DNA of 64,000 nucleotides from Bolinopsis microptera (GCF_026151205.1 NC_087075.1:5014858-5078857); one strand, 5' to 3'; shown: positions 21,934-43,540, counted from the first letter of the stretch. Notes: generated by a model from the letters alone, not told the origin. A program made the numbers and translations.

Positions 21934-22340
21934 CCACAACCAATTAGTAAGTCAACTATAAGTGGCATATGACACGATTGAGGTGCTGGAAGTTTAATTC
22001 CGGTAGGAGGAAGCCCACAGCAGAAAGTTTAACAAAATTAAACCATAAACGAAAAGTTGTATTTTCAAAAGTCTGTCCCATTTTCAAATATGAAATTTTC
22101 AGAACACAAATTTGACAGATTGGATGAAATTTTTGCCCACAAACCAATAAGTCAGTTAATTGATGAGGGTATGAAACCAAATTGGGGTACTGGAAGTCAA
22201 AATCACGAAGAAAATTGTAAAATCATATCGTCCCAATCTCTGTCCCATTTTTAGTTTTTGAAGATGAAATTTCCAGGATCACCGAAATTTTACAGTTTTG
22301 ACTGAATTTCTCACCCACAACCAATTAGTAAGTCAACTAT

Positions 22341-22955
22341 TGGTAGGGGGTGCACGATAAAAATAAACTTGCTCGGATTTTCAAAATTTTTGTACCATTG
22401 TTTTCTAGAGACTGTGAGAATTTTCACAGCACCAAATTTGTCATAACTTTTTGGAATGATCAGTGAGTTTCACCTAGGTACCATATTTGTTGGTGCGCGG
22501 CTTTTAAAGCAAAATTAGGTGTAAAAGTCGCGTAATTTGACGAAATTCGTTAATTTTTGTCGTATTATTCGGTCATATCTTCGGTTCCTGAACATTGAAC
22601 ATGAATCATGCTGAAATAAATTTGTCAGAACCTTCCAATCATACTTAACTACCGAACCTAATTTAGTTGGGCCGAGAAATTGGCCTTGATTAAGATGTCT
22701 AAAATGACAAAATAGGTATAAATTTGTCGATAACTCAAATTCTGACCATCGAAATTGCTCAAACTAATTTAGGTTCAGTAGAACATAGGTGTTTTAGTTT
22801 ACGTAAGCTGACCAAATTTCAACTAAATTGTTATATGGGAAGTATTGTAACTTTTTGGTTGTTTCCGAAATAATGTGCTGGCCGAAATACGAGCTAAAAA
22901 CCATGTTCAATGATCAGCGCGCGCGTCTTACGGTCGATGGCGCACTGCCTACTAT
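22341..22955. mobile_element. ~610 bp MITE-like insertion in a B monomer
   Basis: It interrupts 'agtcaactat | aagtggcatatg'. The ends are imperfect inverted repeats (GTAGGGGGTGCACGAT against GTAGGCAGTGCGCCAT) in a TATA setting. Termini are uncertain by several bases. No transposase ORF. The superfamily is not assigned. Confidence 0.65.
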
Positions 22956-23290
22956 ATATAAGTGGCATATGACACGATTGAGGTGCTGGAAGTTTTATTT
23001 CGGTCGGAGGAAGCCCACAGCAGAAAGTTTAACAAAACGAAAAGTTGTATTTTCAAAAGTCTGTCCCATTTTCAAATATGAAATTTTCTGCGAACACAAA
23101 TTTGCGGATTGGATGAACTTTTTGCCCACAAACCAATTAGTTAGTTAATTGATGATGGTATGAAACCAAATTGGGGTACTGGAAGTCAAAATCACGAAGA
23201 AAATTGTAAAATCATATTGCTTGTCCCAATCTCTGTCCCAGTTACAGTTTTTGAAAATGAAATTTCCAGGACCGAGTTTTGACTAAATTG

Positions 23291-23409
23291 TTGACGGATG
23301 TTACTCGTCTAAATTTCTTCGAAGTAGCGCGCGCCGCTTTCTTCTCGAAAGCCCGACGGCACGAGCTACGAAGTAGCGCGCGCCGGGCCAGATCATTAAC
23401 AATGGTCAA
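23291..23409. mobile_element. 119 bp Mutator-like MITE
   Basis: Flanked by an exact 9 bp duplication ACTAAATTG (23282-23290 and 23410-23418). Ends TTGAC and GTCAA are inverted. Inside are two copies of 'gaagtagcgcgcgcc'. A 9 bp duplication is typical of Mutator-type elements. Confidence 0.75.
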
Positions 23410-23540
23410 ACTAAATTGACTAAATTTCTCACCCACAACTAATTATTAAGTCAACTATAGGTGGCATATGACACGATTGAGGTGCTGGAAGTTTGATTCT
23501 GGTCGGAGGAAGCCCATAGCAGAAAGTTTAACATAGCGCC

Positions 23541-24020
23541 GCTATAAATAAATTATGATATGTTGCTCTTTCATAAATATAAAATACTTTTAAATATAAA
23601 ATACATTTTACTAATTTCTAAAAACTTTTAAACAGCTTATTGAATTGTATTAATTGTCCAAAATTTAGAACCAATTTCAAATTTCGGGATCAATTAGTTT
23701 CATTGTGTCATATGCAGTGCAAGTGTTTGAAAAACATTTTTGATGCGCGGCGCGGCACCACCCAGTAGTGCATTATTCTAACTTTGCAGCGGGCTCGCTT
23801 ATTTCACAAATACCGCCAGGAGGCGGCCGGCGGGCGCGCGCCACTGTAATTAGCGCAAGGGCTTTGGAGTCTGGATAGAGCATGAAAGGTTGAAGTTGCA
23901 ATGTTTGTTTTGTGGGTTTATAACTTAACAAAACGCGCACCGGGTTTGACTCGTCGACGGTCTAAATATAATTGAAACAAATATTTTACAAATATCATTC
24001 GTTAATAATCACTTATTACC
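23541..24020. other. Intergenic with GC-rich patches
   Basis: No gene seen. GC-rich stretches rich in cgcgcg and gcgcgg (about 23740-23760 and 23815-23845) lie in AT-rich DNA and may be another decayed element. Confidence 0.4.
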
Positions 24021-24142
24021 TTAACAAATGTTACTCATTTACATTTTTCGAAGTAGCGCGCGCCGCTTTCTTCTCGAAATGTTAGCCCAAGGCAAGTGCT
24101 ACGAAATTGCGCCCGCCGGGCTAGTCCATTACCAATTGACAA
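24021..24142. mobile_element. Second, older copy of the Mutator-like MITE
   Basis: Shares 'cgaagtagcgcgcgccgctt' and the overall layout of 23291-23409. Flanks cttattacc and ttaaatacc agree at six of nine bases, as expected for an old 9 bp duplication. Confidence 0.6.
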
Positions 24143-24399
24143 TTAAATACCAAGATTCTCGCATAGCTAGGCGAGAGAAGCTAATATAAATGAGAAATAA
24201 CTAACAAATTAAGTAATTGCAATGTGTATGCCTCTTTTTACGAATAAATTTGATACAAAATCAGGACGTCTAACCTGTGAAAAAAGATTGAAGATTTTTA
24301 AATCTGCAAACTTGCAATAGATTTCTATAGTCGCCTTGAAAGCACTGAAAATGAATTTCTCTCCGCTGCATTTCACGAGCAGATAATGCTTGGCCTTCC

Positions 24400-24493
24400 T
24401 TACCTGAGGACCCCAGGCTGTTATGTTCATTAACATAACAATAATAACCGAATAAAGATTTGGCGGAATGACAGGCTGAGCGCGGCCCAGTAA
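24400..24493. mobile_element. Small hAT-like MITE, copy 3
   Basis: 94 bp with the same ends as the copies in the satellite. It has its own exact 8 bp duplication GGCCTTCC (24392-24399 and 24494-24501), so it is an independent insertion. Confidence 0.85.
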
Positions 24494-24555
24494 GGCCTTC
24501 CTTGGTACACCAACATCTCCAATCTTCTCACCAAATATAACTTCCCCCACTAATC

Positions 24556-24910
24556 CTCTTCAAAATCTGCCAAGGCATCCTCACCTAAATTAGAATTCTA
24601 CAATCAAATTAAATATGATTTTGAACCAGAAACATACTTAGGAGTGGTTAAGATCCCTGATGCCCGGAAAAGCTTAACAAGGTTTCGTATTAGCTGCCAC
24701 AATCTGTACATTGAAAGGGACCGTTACGAAACCCCCATAGTACGAAGAGAACATCGATGGTGCACTTTCTGCTTTTTCAGCAAGGGGCTTAAGCCTATTG
24801 AGGACGAAATTCATGTCCTAACTGACTGTTTACTCTACTCCTCAGTTAGAGAAAAATTTAACTTCCATCCCAAAAATATTACTGACCTAGCCGGTTTAGT
24901 AAGTAAGTAA
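24556..24910 (+). pseudogene. LINE ORF fragment, C-terminal end
   Basis: The frame is open from just after a stop near 24553. It encodes RFRISCHNLYIERDRY and a Cys/His segment (WCTFCFF ... HVLTDC) typical of the C-terminal region of jockey/CR1-type retroelement proteins. No reverse transcriptase domain remains. It ends directly in a tetranucleotide tail. Confidence 0.65.
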
Positions 24911-24922
24911 GTAAGTAAGTAA
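24895..24922 (+). repeat. (GTAA)n tail
   Basis: About six GTAA units, which also supply the stop of the LINE fragment before it. Such simple repeats are common 3' tails of LINEs. A minus-strand LINE starts its 3' flank on the other side, so it could belong to either. Confidence 0.75.
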
Positions 24923-25080
24923 AGATTATGACATAAAATCATCACAAGTGTCTACAAAATATCATTGCACTAAATAAAAATAATAATTTAAATAAATATA
25001 TTTTTCCATCAACATTAATAATTTATCAAATTCAATTTTATTAATTAATAAAATCTAATACATTATCTATAAATAATTCA

Positions 25081-26551
25081 TTAATACTTCCCAGTGGAAT
25101 AAAGATTTATAAAACGCTTCTTTGCCACAAAAGGATGAAACCAAAGATATTCATTATGTGTCTCCTTATTGCTTAAATAACTGGGTCCTTCAATTTTCCC
25201 TAAAACTTCATTCGAAACATTCCAAAAATAAAAATCATTTACACTGTTTTTAGAAATCATTTCTTTCTTAAATCCTTCCAATCTAACTTTAAAGCTTAAA
25301 ACTGTCAAGCAGTTCAGAGTTCTTGACATCTGAAGGAAGTTTGTTCCAGTAAGGAATGACTCGCTCCGGAAGAAAAGAAGACTGGAGATTCTTAACTTTA
25401 GTTACACTCTTATTACACCTATTGGTTGAAACTTTTTTTTTTATTTTTTGGAAAAGAATATTCAAACAATATACACATAATATAGCAATGGCCAATTGGC
25501 TGACTATAAGGTCATGGCCTGAACAAACAATTTTTTAAAATATTCAAGTGATGCTAAAGCAGAGCACAAATGTGTAATAAGTTAATAGATAAAAATACTG
25601 ATTCAATGATTAAAATTATAGCTGTGAGTGTCAATAAATTACTGTGTCATAAATATTGGTTGAAACTAGATTAAGACCAGATCTGCTCATTCTGAACAAA
25701 CCCGATCCATATTCAGTCAAACCACTAGTTACTTTAAAAGCTTCGATAAGGTCCCCACGTATTCGCCGCTCTGCCAGCGTTGTCAAATTGAGGATATCCA
25801 GTCTGCAGCTGTATGGAAGAGTACCCACCTCATCAATAAGACGGGTAAACCGCCTCTGGACGCTCTCCAGCTCCAAAACAGTCCCCCAACTTCCATGAGC
25901 CGCAACTGGATTCCACAATTGGACACAATACTCAAGATGAGGTCTTATCAAAGCTTTATAAATAGCTATCATTACAACCTTTTCTCTAATAACTAAGTTC
26001 CTTACAATCCAGCAAATCATACGATTTGCTTTAGAAATACATGCTTTTATCTGTTCATTCCAAAGCAAGGAGCTATGGGTAATAACCCCCAAATCTTTTT
26101 CCTGTGCAGATACTTCTAGTTCTACTCCATTTACAATATAATTCGAGTTAGGATTATTATTCAGATTAATATGGACTACTTTACACTTGGCAGGATTGAA
26201 GTTTAAGTGCCAAATACTCTCCCAAATTTCGAGTTCTAAAATATTATCAGATACACTTCTATGGTTAGCTGCATTACAAACTAACTTGAGGTCATCTGCA
26301 AATAATTTAATCTTATTTTTAACATTGTCAGGTAAATCGTTTATATAAAGAATGAATAGCAAAGGACCCAATACTGACCCCTGGGGAACACCAGATAACA
26401 CGTGTTTCACCTCAGACCATTGTCCTTCTACACAAACCCTCATGGTTCTGTCTGTCAGAAAGTCTTTTATAACATCTAAAACTTTTCCCTTGACCCCAAA
26501 CCCCTCCAATTTAGATAGAAGTCTAAAGTGGGGGACTATCCGATAAAACAC
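25081..26551 (-). pseudogene. 5'-truncated CR1-type LINE with a nested insertion
   Basis: The minus-strand frame begins inside the reverse transcriptase (IVPHFRLLSKLE). It runs through SGVPQGSVLGPLLF and the catalytic FADD to the thumb and C-terminal region (WNPVAAHGSW ... GLNLVSTN). The rest of the ORF (VSTNRCNK ... LPERVIPYWNKLPSDV) continues at 25419, after a 221 bp insertion plus a 13 bp duplication. It ends at a stop near 25081. The endonuclease half is missing. A frame change near 25300 also breaks it. Not functional. Confidence 0.85.
25433..25653 (-). mobile_element. Poly(A)-tailed retro-insertion nested in the CR1 LINE
   Basis: 221 bp flanked by the 13 bp direct repeat TATTGGTTGAAAC (25420-25432 and 25654-25666). 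On the minus strand it ends with AATAAA and a poly(A) run. It is a SINE, a truncated LINE end or a processed transcript piece; I do not recognise its body. Confidence 0.85.
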
Positions 26552-26689
26552 TAGACCCTACAGAATTTACTGCCACAGCAAGACCAATCCATTCAATTCT
26601 GTCTGTGAACGAACATTTTACAGCCTACTATAAGAGCCCAGATTTCCACTCAAATACTGGCCAATGCATAATGCTATAGTACCTCAGAA

Positions 26690-27769
26690 TAAGATCGAAA
26701 TCTACAAATCCGATCTATTCATAGAAAAATAGTAGTGATAGGAGGCCAAACGTCTTCCTCTCTACCAGTTCGGTCTGGTGTCCCTCAAGGTTCTATACTT
26801 GGCCCTCTATTGTTTGTAATATTTATAAATGACATGTTCTCCTGTGTCTCTGAAGGCACCAATATCGCCCTTTATGCAGATGACACTAAAATTTGGAGGG
26901 AGATTCTTGGTTACCCTGACCATCACATAATCCAAAATGACATCAATAGATTGTATGATTGGTCAGTGAGAAATCGAATGAAGTTCCATCCACAAAAGTG
27001 CAAAGCCCTCTCTGTGTCCCTGCAAAGAAACGTGCTGGATAACTTGCCATTCAATACCTTCTTCTATAAACTTTCTGGAAGTGATATTGACTTTGTGCCC
27101 TCTCAGTCAGATTTAGGAGTCGCAATAAACTCCAGGTTTAATTGGGGTGCACAGTGTAAAGCGCTTGTTTCCAAAGCTAACTCCAGACTTGGACTACTTA
27201 AGAGAACATGTCATTTCACTACTGATAAAAGGCAGAAAAGATCGTTCTATTTGGCGTTAATTAGGTCTATATTTGAACATTGTTCTGTCATATGGTCCCC
27301 TCAATCTGCAACTCATCTTCAACAGTTTGTTGCTATCCAAAAGAGGGCTATTAAATGGATCAATGGTGAACCCTACTCGAGTTATAATGACGATAAACTT
27401 GCTACAGAGCAAAAGAAGCTAAATATTCTCCCTGTCATGCAGAAGTTTATTTATAACGATCTTATGACCTTCTATAAAATAGTGAATAGCATAATCCCAG
27501 TTTCGCTTCCTACCTATATAGTCCTATGCCGTCCAGAGGGCACCCGATACACTAGGCACAATGCTCAAATAATTGATAGGTCGGATACTTCAACTTACAT
27601 GAGTACCACTGTGCCCTGCTCGGATGCCTTCCGAAATAGCTTCTTTCATAGATCTATGCTGAAATGGAATAGTCTACCAGTATGTATCCGGCAGTCAGAG
27701 CGGATTTCTACTTTTAAGGCCAATCTGATCAAGTACCTCTGGGCTGCCGATACAGTCTGGCCAGACTAG
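26690..27769 (+). pseudogene. 5'-truncated jockey/CR1-type LINE ORF
   Basis: The open frame starts within the reverse transcriptase. It contains SGVPQGSILGPLLF, the catalytic YADD, a DLGVAINS thumb segment and the usual C-terminal region ending in LKWNSLPVCIRQSERIS and a stop. About 360 residues survive without a stop. The endonuclease and the first RT blocks are absent. It is closer in layout to the 25-26 kb LINE than to the RTE-like one. Confidence 0.85.
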
Positions 27770-28190
27770 CTCATCAGTCTTATGATTCTCAGAAATGTGT
27801 TTTTGTTGGTTACAATTCTGCCGTCCAATTTCCTATCCGCTTGACCTTTTCTTTTTCTTCTATCAGTTGTGATGGAATTGTAATGAACAAAATCCATATA
27901 TAATTATTTATGATATGTTTGATTTTTTGTTATTGTATGTCATTCAAATTTGGTAGACGGCCCCAACGTTAATGTGGCTCTTGCTATGTGTTGGTTCAGC
28001 CGAATTAATTATTATGTAATCAAGTTTATTTTTCTCTTTTAGTTAGTTGTCATCCGGCCAAACATTAAGCAACTTATATTGCAGTTCCATTTATCAATTA
28101 GTATATCAAAATATGTCATTGTAATTTTGCATGGCTGAAATGTAACGCTTGATTTATATATATAATAATTAATTGAATTTTCAAATAAAA
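27770..28190 (+). mobile_element. 3' UTR of the same LINE
   Basis: AT-rich non-coding tail ending 'ttttcaaataaaaaaatt'. Its last ~125 bases recur in reverse near 59755-59878, which confirms this as the LINE's 3' end. Confidence 0.8.
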
Positions 28191-28303
28191 AAATTATAAA
28201 ACATTTCTATTTTATCCCTACACATTTGTAAATAACTAGAATTGTGTAACCTTAAATTATTTTAGAATTATAACTATTGTGAATTCAATAAAATAATTAT
28301 CAC

Positions 28304-28337
28304 TTTTGTATCCTTGTATCCTTGTATCCTTGTATCC
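28304..28337 (+). repeat. 8 bp tandem repeat (cttgtatc)n
   Basis: Four to five units of ttgtatcc. The 110 bp before it hold nothing recognisable. Confidence 0.85.
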
Positions 28338-28387
28338 TACCTCCGGTGGTCGAGAATACTCAAGAAAACAATAATTTCAAGAAAATA

Positions 28388-28822
28388 CTAGGCCGTTGCA
28401 GGTTCCTTTTTCAATCCGGGTCCAGCAGTCTCCACATCTTCTTTCCTTTTCTCTCCATGTTTATCATACATCTTAGCTGGGGTGGAACTTGGAAGGCTGT
28501 CTCCAGTACAGGACTGGAGCATGATCTCTACAACAACCTCATTGCAGATATTCTCAAGTACGCTTGCAATGGCGTCTCTCAGGCGGTTGTGTCTACTTTT
28601 AACAAAGCCTCCTTTCTTGCAGATAAGGTTGTAGGTGTTCTTTTGACCACAATTACAATTCTTGGCTATGTTAGCAATAGGTAGAGCATACCTATAGGGC
28701 AGTCCAGTGAGCCAGCTTGATGCCCCCTTTTCACAAGCATGTAGGATCTTCTCATTGATACAGGGTGGTAGATCTTTCATCAGCTGGGTTTGGAGGAACT
28801 CATACCTTGTGGCATTAGACAA
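28388..28822 (-). pseudogene. Retroelement C-terminal fragment
   Basis: The 144-codon frame contains ASSWLTGLP, a Cys-rich CNCGQK block, KKGGFVKSRHN and RLRDAIASVLENIC. This order (SSWLT, CxCG, C/KxGG, RHN, RD) is a known signature of the C-terminal domain in LINE-type proteins that are abundant in corals and other invertebrates. The stretch between SSWLT and CNCG looks shortened. There is no RT domain nearby, so it is a relic. Confidence 0.6.
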
Positions 28823-29289
28823 GCTTATAGCAGACTAAATGACAAAGTAATTCTTAATTTCAAAGTGCAGCTCACTCTAAAATGTAGGGCCAACTCTCTG
28901 AAACGATATAAATGTCCATATTGTGTATGCACCCTAGGTTCTGTCAAGTAGATAAGATGATTATAGTCGGCCAATTTTAACACAGTTTTGAAACAATCTG
29001 GTCCCATACCATAATTCATTGTATTTTTTATAATTTCCTAACAGGGGGGCTCATGGGCAGCTTTAACAGGCTTGGTGGGCTGGTAGGGCAACTAACTGGT
29101 AAAATAACTCCAAAAGCAGGTAGAACAAAACTAAAGCATCATAGCAATACCTACAATATATATATTACAAATATAACCATCTTATCACCGTTATTAACTA
29201 TTTTTGTGAGGAGATGGTTAATTATTATCCCTAATTTAATGTTATTTCTAATTATGATAAATCAGCCTAGTAGGTTGTCAGTAGCAGTG
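28823..29289. other. Upstream region of the FAR gene
   Basis: No promoter element stands out. Open frames here (minus 28825-29019, and plus from 29053) show no family signature; the plus frame runs into FAR exon 1 but the FAR homology starts only at the ATG of 29290. Confidence 0.4.
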
Positions 29290-39096
<9,807 letters not shown>

Positions 39097-39127
39097 ACTA
39101 GGTGGGTTTCTAGAGGTGTAGCATTCT

Positions 39128-39248
39128 TTAGAGTACTTTAGAGTATTTTAGAGTACTTTGGAGTTATTTTAGAGCACTTTTGAGTACTTTAGAGTATGTT
39201 AGAGTACTTTAGAGTACTTTAGAGTACTTTAGAGTACTATAGAGTGAT
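39128..39248 (+). repeat. 10 bp minisatellite (tttagagtac)n
   Basis: About 12 imperfect units just downstream of the FAR stop codon, probably in or next to the 3' UTR. Confidence 0.85.
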
Positions 39249-42200
39249 CTAAAAAGCATACTCCGCTCTCATGTTTTTGTTTTCTCGTGTGTTACGAATC
39301 ATGTAGATAATAGATGTGATATTGTTATCTTTAAGAATTGTATATCATAAATTCCTATAGCATGATCATGATTGACTACGTTGATTCATTGTGTGAATTT
39401 TTGTGATGTTAAGGAAGATTGTTAGATTTTGTGGTACCATTTCTGATATATAACATGGAAAATAGAATACAATTTATACGATTATTCCTTACCATTCTCA
39501 GATAAGTGATGGCTGTTTTATTGATCCCCAAACTCTCAAAAAAGATTTTGTTTGATTTAAAACACGATCCAGAGCACTTTTTTATCATTGAAGCTCTGAA
39601 ATTTTGATTCACACTTATCTGATTATGTGAAAATAATCAGGTTACAATCAGTTGATTTCTTGAAATTCACTCCTACTTTTCGAACTTCCGTGGTAAATTC
39701 AACACCGTCAGATATGGATAAATGGCAATGAATAATGCCTGCGCAGTTGACATATGACACCATCTTTCATTCTCATCCATTAGTTGGTTTGTGAGCGTGC
39801 AGCAGTGAGCAGGATGTGTAAATTTCAACCGAATCAGGTCACACGCCGCGAATCTAAAATCATCTGATGGGACAGGCGGCGTCAATTTCGACGTAGTATG
39901 GAAGACGCGTGCTTTAAATTATTGATATATCCGCGCACACGCACTATCACAGAAATATAATATAATTAATTAAGCAAGCGCGCGCGCGTAAGGATTTTCG
40001 ATAAATAATTTGAAACATCGCGAAATCTGAAGTTAAACTGCCAGGTTTTTGCTCGGGTAACACGAGCTGATAAATTGTTGTCTAACTCGCCGTATCAGCT
40101 CTAGCCAACATTCGTTTATGTTTTCAAATCTGCGAAGTTAAGATTATAGCATAATTTGACCTATCTGGGCATATTTTATCGGGACGATAAATTGATTATG
40201 TGGGCTGAAATTGTAACCGGTTTTGCGCTACAGTAGAACTTCTACTTACTTTATGATCAAAGAGGGTTACTATTATATGTCCTCCCATTGATATTTGATG
40301 TTCGCATCATAGCGGCTGTTGCTAGTTTACGCTTAAATCAAATGTCGCTCATCCCATTTTAAATGAAGTGTTTATTGCAGTATTTATGCAACTTGTGTAC
40401 ATAATGATAATTTAAAAACTGAAGCAAAATAAAATCATTGCACATGCTACATAGACGAAAATTTTAGCTACACGTAGTTCATATATAGTTCATATTATAT
40501 AGTTGTATATACAGTGGCAGCTTATTGCTTACTGTTTACTGTATACACTGCCATATTGAAGGATCATGATGTATCTTGTAAATGTTAATTACACACGCGT
40601 CCACACTTGTTTGGCTAACATAAACAGCTGACTGTTCAATTTATCAATTCTTCAGAAGTTTTGAAAACATACCTAGTGAAAAATTACTGCTTTTCAAACC
40701 TAAAACTGACTAATTGTATGACTAATAGCGGTTATTAATCACTCTGCGGCGTTTAGTGCTAACAGGTATTATATACAGATGACACAAATGCGCAATTTCC
40801 GCGGCTATATATAAGTCTATATTTGCACGCTGCACGTGCATGAAACTCACACCTGTTTCCCAATTTAAGCGCAAAGCACATACAAAATCTCTATTCTAAC
40901 CTTCAACATGACCCCGTTTCAGGCTCCAAAGAATTTGGTATATAACGGTCAGTGCAGTGACCTTGCTGATCGGTCGGTTCCTCTACCTCAAATCACCGGT
41001 CTGCAGAAACCTGTGGTTTAAATTACTTGGCATCATAATGCAGCTGTTACGACAAATCAGATTAACCATCGTTTCTTGATGAATGAAAATCTTATTATTC
41101 TCTCAATTTGGTGTAACTTAAGTTAGATTTTGCTGGTTATTTCACAGGGATTTCCAGGATTGTATTATATTGTGAGTTTTCGGAATGATGACGATGATGT
41201 TGTTGTTTGTCGAGAATTTTAAACTTCCTTCAATTTCCAGCTGGGCTGGAAAAATTATTCCTCAAAACTTAATCCCTGTTTAATTCTTAAGATATTGCTA
41301 GTTTTCTATTATAGCGAGAGTTTGTTAGAAATATAAGTGAGAGCTGTTGTTTTAAGTCGTAAGAAAGTTTTCTTAACAGTACCACATCAACCTTAAAAAA
41401 TAGCTGATTATTATTCCTGATTTTGTTTTTATTAATTTGAAACTGATGATATATATGGCCAAGATTGGAATTCGTTAAGCGTAGGCTCAAAAATTGTGAC
41501 AAAGACCGGGCGCCACATTCGGGATAACAGCTCCCAAATTGGGCGTACACAATGCTTTAGTCAACTATTCAGAGATCTTGTAACAGAGAATTTTCTCACC
41601 TTTTCGTGATGGAAAGAGCTCAAAGCTGTTATTGTAGGGTCCAAGTCTGAAGAAAGATACAAGTCTGAAGAAAGATACTGAGATATTGTTGACAGTAGAT
41701 TCCTCGAATGAGTGATGAAAGTTATTAAAATTAGATCGACTGGAATCTTAGTGCATGCTATTACTCTGCTGTTAAGCCAAACGTTTGCTTTGGGTCACAA
41801 TTTTTGAGCCGCCAGGAATTTTTGACAAAGCGTAAGACTCGAACTGAACGGTACATACCTTGATACCCGCTCTAACTAAACATACCAGAGTACATTCCTT
41901 GGCCTTGGGATGTACAGTATGACGTATGTACCAGAGTATGTACCGTTTAGTTAGGATCAAAATTGCTGACCAGAGATACTATTGTGGAAGTGTCCGGGAC
42001 TTTGTTTTTGTAAGTTGTTTATGTTAGTTAACATTTGTTATTGTTCTGTTGATGATGGTTAGTGACATTTTTACTGCAGTCAGTATTATTCCACTGTTTT
42101 CCTTTTTTGTATTTATAGATAAGAAAATAATTTCTATTCGGATTGGTCACTCAAAACTTGCGTATCAAGTGGCTTACTTCTACTTCATTACACATAGGAT

Positions 42201-43540
42201 ACCTTCATCAACCATACAAGAGTAACAAAGAGTTAACAGATTTAACAAAACTCAATCAGGATCTCTAACATCACTCAAAACTCTAATCATAAAATTGACC
42301 CCTTTCTGCATGCGGGCCTCAATCCCCCACCCTTGTCCCATACCCAAACCATGACACACTCTAACCATGCTGCCTAAACTCCGACCTTGACACAAGGATA
42401 GTGCAATATATGGCTCCTTTAAATTATCTTTAATTAAATTCATCGTGAAGATCTCGCGTTTCTCATATTTATGCTTGATGACGTCAATTTTAAGGCCTGA
42501 ACTTAAATCTAGATTCTAGAGCTATGAGCCAGGTTCTATTGTGGTGTACCCTCTTAAAGGTTGCATGTCATTATATATCAGCACCTTCCCAAACTTGCAT
42601 GATTGCTTGGATATCTGATGAGTCTAGAGTCAATTATATAGACCTGGAAATCAGAGTAGAACTGAAATTATATTGTAGCTAACTGTTATTATACAGAGCG
42701 TACACAAATGAAATAAACTCAATATAATGTGACTAATGATAATGATGTTTCGCCGTGCATGGTTAGCCGTTAGTGTTACTCTGATATCAATGACAAACCC
42801 GAGATGACTTAATTCGTGAACGCATCCTAAAGGAAACGGATGATTCATCACCTTTTTGTGGGAACTCTGAGGTGTGACAGTGTGGGTTTGGATACGTGGA
42901 ACAGGGCATTTGGTAATCCAGGATGTAGTAGGCACTTGAAACGCTTTTCTTAACTCTATTCTGCAACTTGAGCCACTTACCGATGACGTCAGAGCATTAC
43001 CTCAATACCGCATTATATACGCACATGCTGCGGCCCAATAACTGTATAACACGCTCCCACGTGGCTGCCACGTAGGCTACTATCTTTGCAGGTGTCACGT
43101 GCTCTCGTTTATTCCTTATATGGAGAATCTGTAGCGTGCACATGACGCGCGCAGCGTCCTGTGATTGGCCAGTGTGAGGTCACGATGTCGCCTAATTGCT
43201 ACACACGCAATGCTGTTGGTCGTTGTGGGCGCTGTGTGAGCTTTTCTGCCATTACTACACGTATGCTCTGTACTACATTTCGTGCTTCCAACTTTCCTGT
43301 CTATTATTTGTTTTTATTGTATGTTGCAAGTTGCAACCGTGACTGTACTGATCGATCTTGCTTTTTGTCGTCCGTATTTCTGTAGAAACGCTTGACAGCT
43401 TGCACCACCGATTGGTATGCTTTTATTTTCCAAAACTAGATAGTTGCTGCTAAATCTGCTGATCCAGTCTGATAATTGACATGGATTCAGGAAGCCTGCT
43501 CAGTGGCAATTACAATAAATTCGCGGACTAGACTTACATA
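39249..43540. other. Intergenic, no gene recognised
   Basis: AT-rich DNA with only short ORFs that lack family signatures. A TATATATA stretch near 40807 and a tandem 'aagtctgaagaaagatac' near 41650 are the only notable points. No clear FAR polyadenylation signal was found close to its stop codon. Confidence 0.5.
43020..43185 (+). promoter_or_regulatory. Possible upstream promoter region
   Basis: More GC-rich than its surroundings, with CACGTGG, GTCACGTGC and an inverted CCAAT box (GATTGGCC) within 150 bp. It lies 1.3 kb before the RNF185-type gene, so it could drive a transcript with a 5' UTR intron. This is inference only. Confidence 0.25.

Larger units (their letters stand above)
20661..22320 (+). 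repeat. Two-copy higher-order repeat (~830 bp) in the satellite
   Basis: The blocks 20661-21481 and 21482-22320 have the same order: B (variant 'gtgatttcggtcggagaaag'), A (variant 'ggtaaaggaag'), hAT-like MITE, B (variant 'ttccggtaggagg'), A. The shared variants show that a four-monomer block with its MITE was duplicated. Confidence 0.85.
16692..23540 (+). repeat. Satellite array of alternating ~190 bp A and B monomers
   Basis: Two related monomers alternate. A begins 'aattagtcagttaattgatg' and B begins 'aattagtaagtcaactatag'; both share 'tctgtcccattttca' and the 'cccacaa' region. The left edge has two A monomers in a row (16692-17062), then B-A pairs. Approximate B starts are 17062, 20655, 21113, 21482, 21944, 22321 and 23436. 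The array is interrupted by a LINE, two hAT-like MITEs, a ~610 bp element and a Mutator-like MITE. It ends in a truncated B near 23535. The B-A pair keeps an ~80 codon ORF (for example 21214-21465) in several units. Confidence 0.9.
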
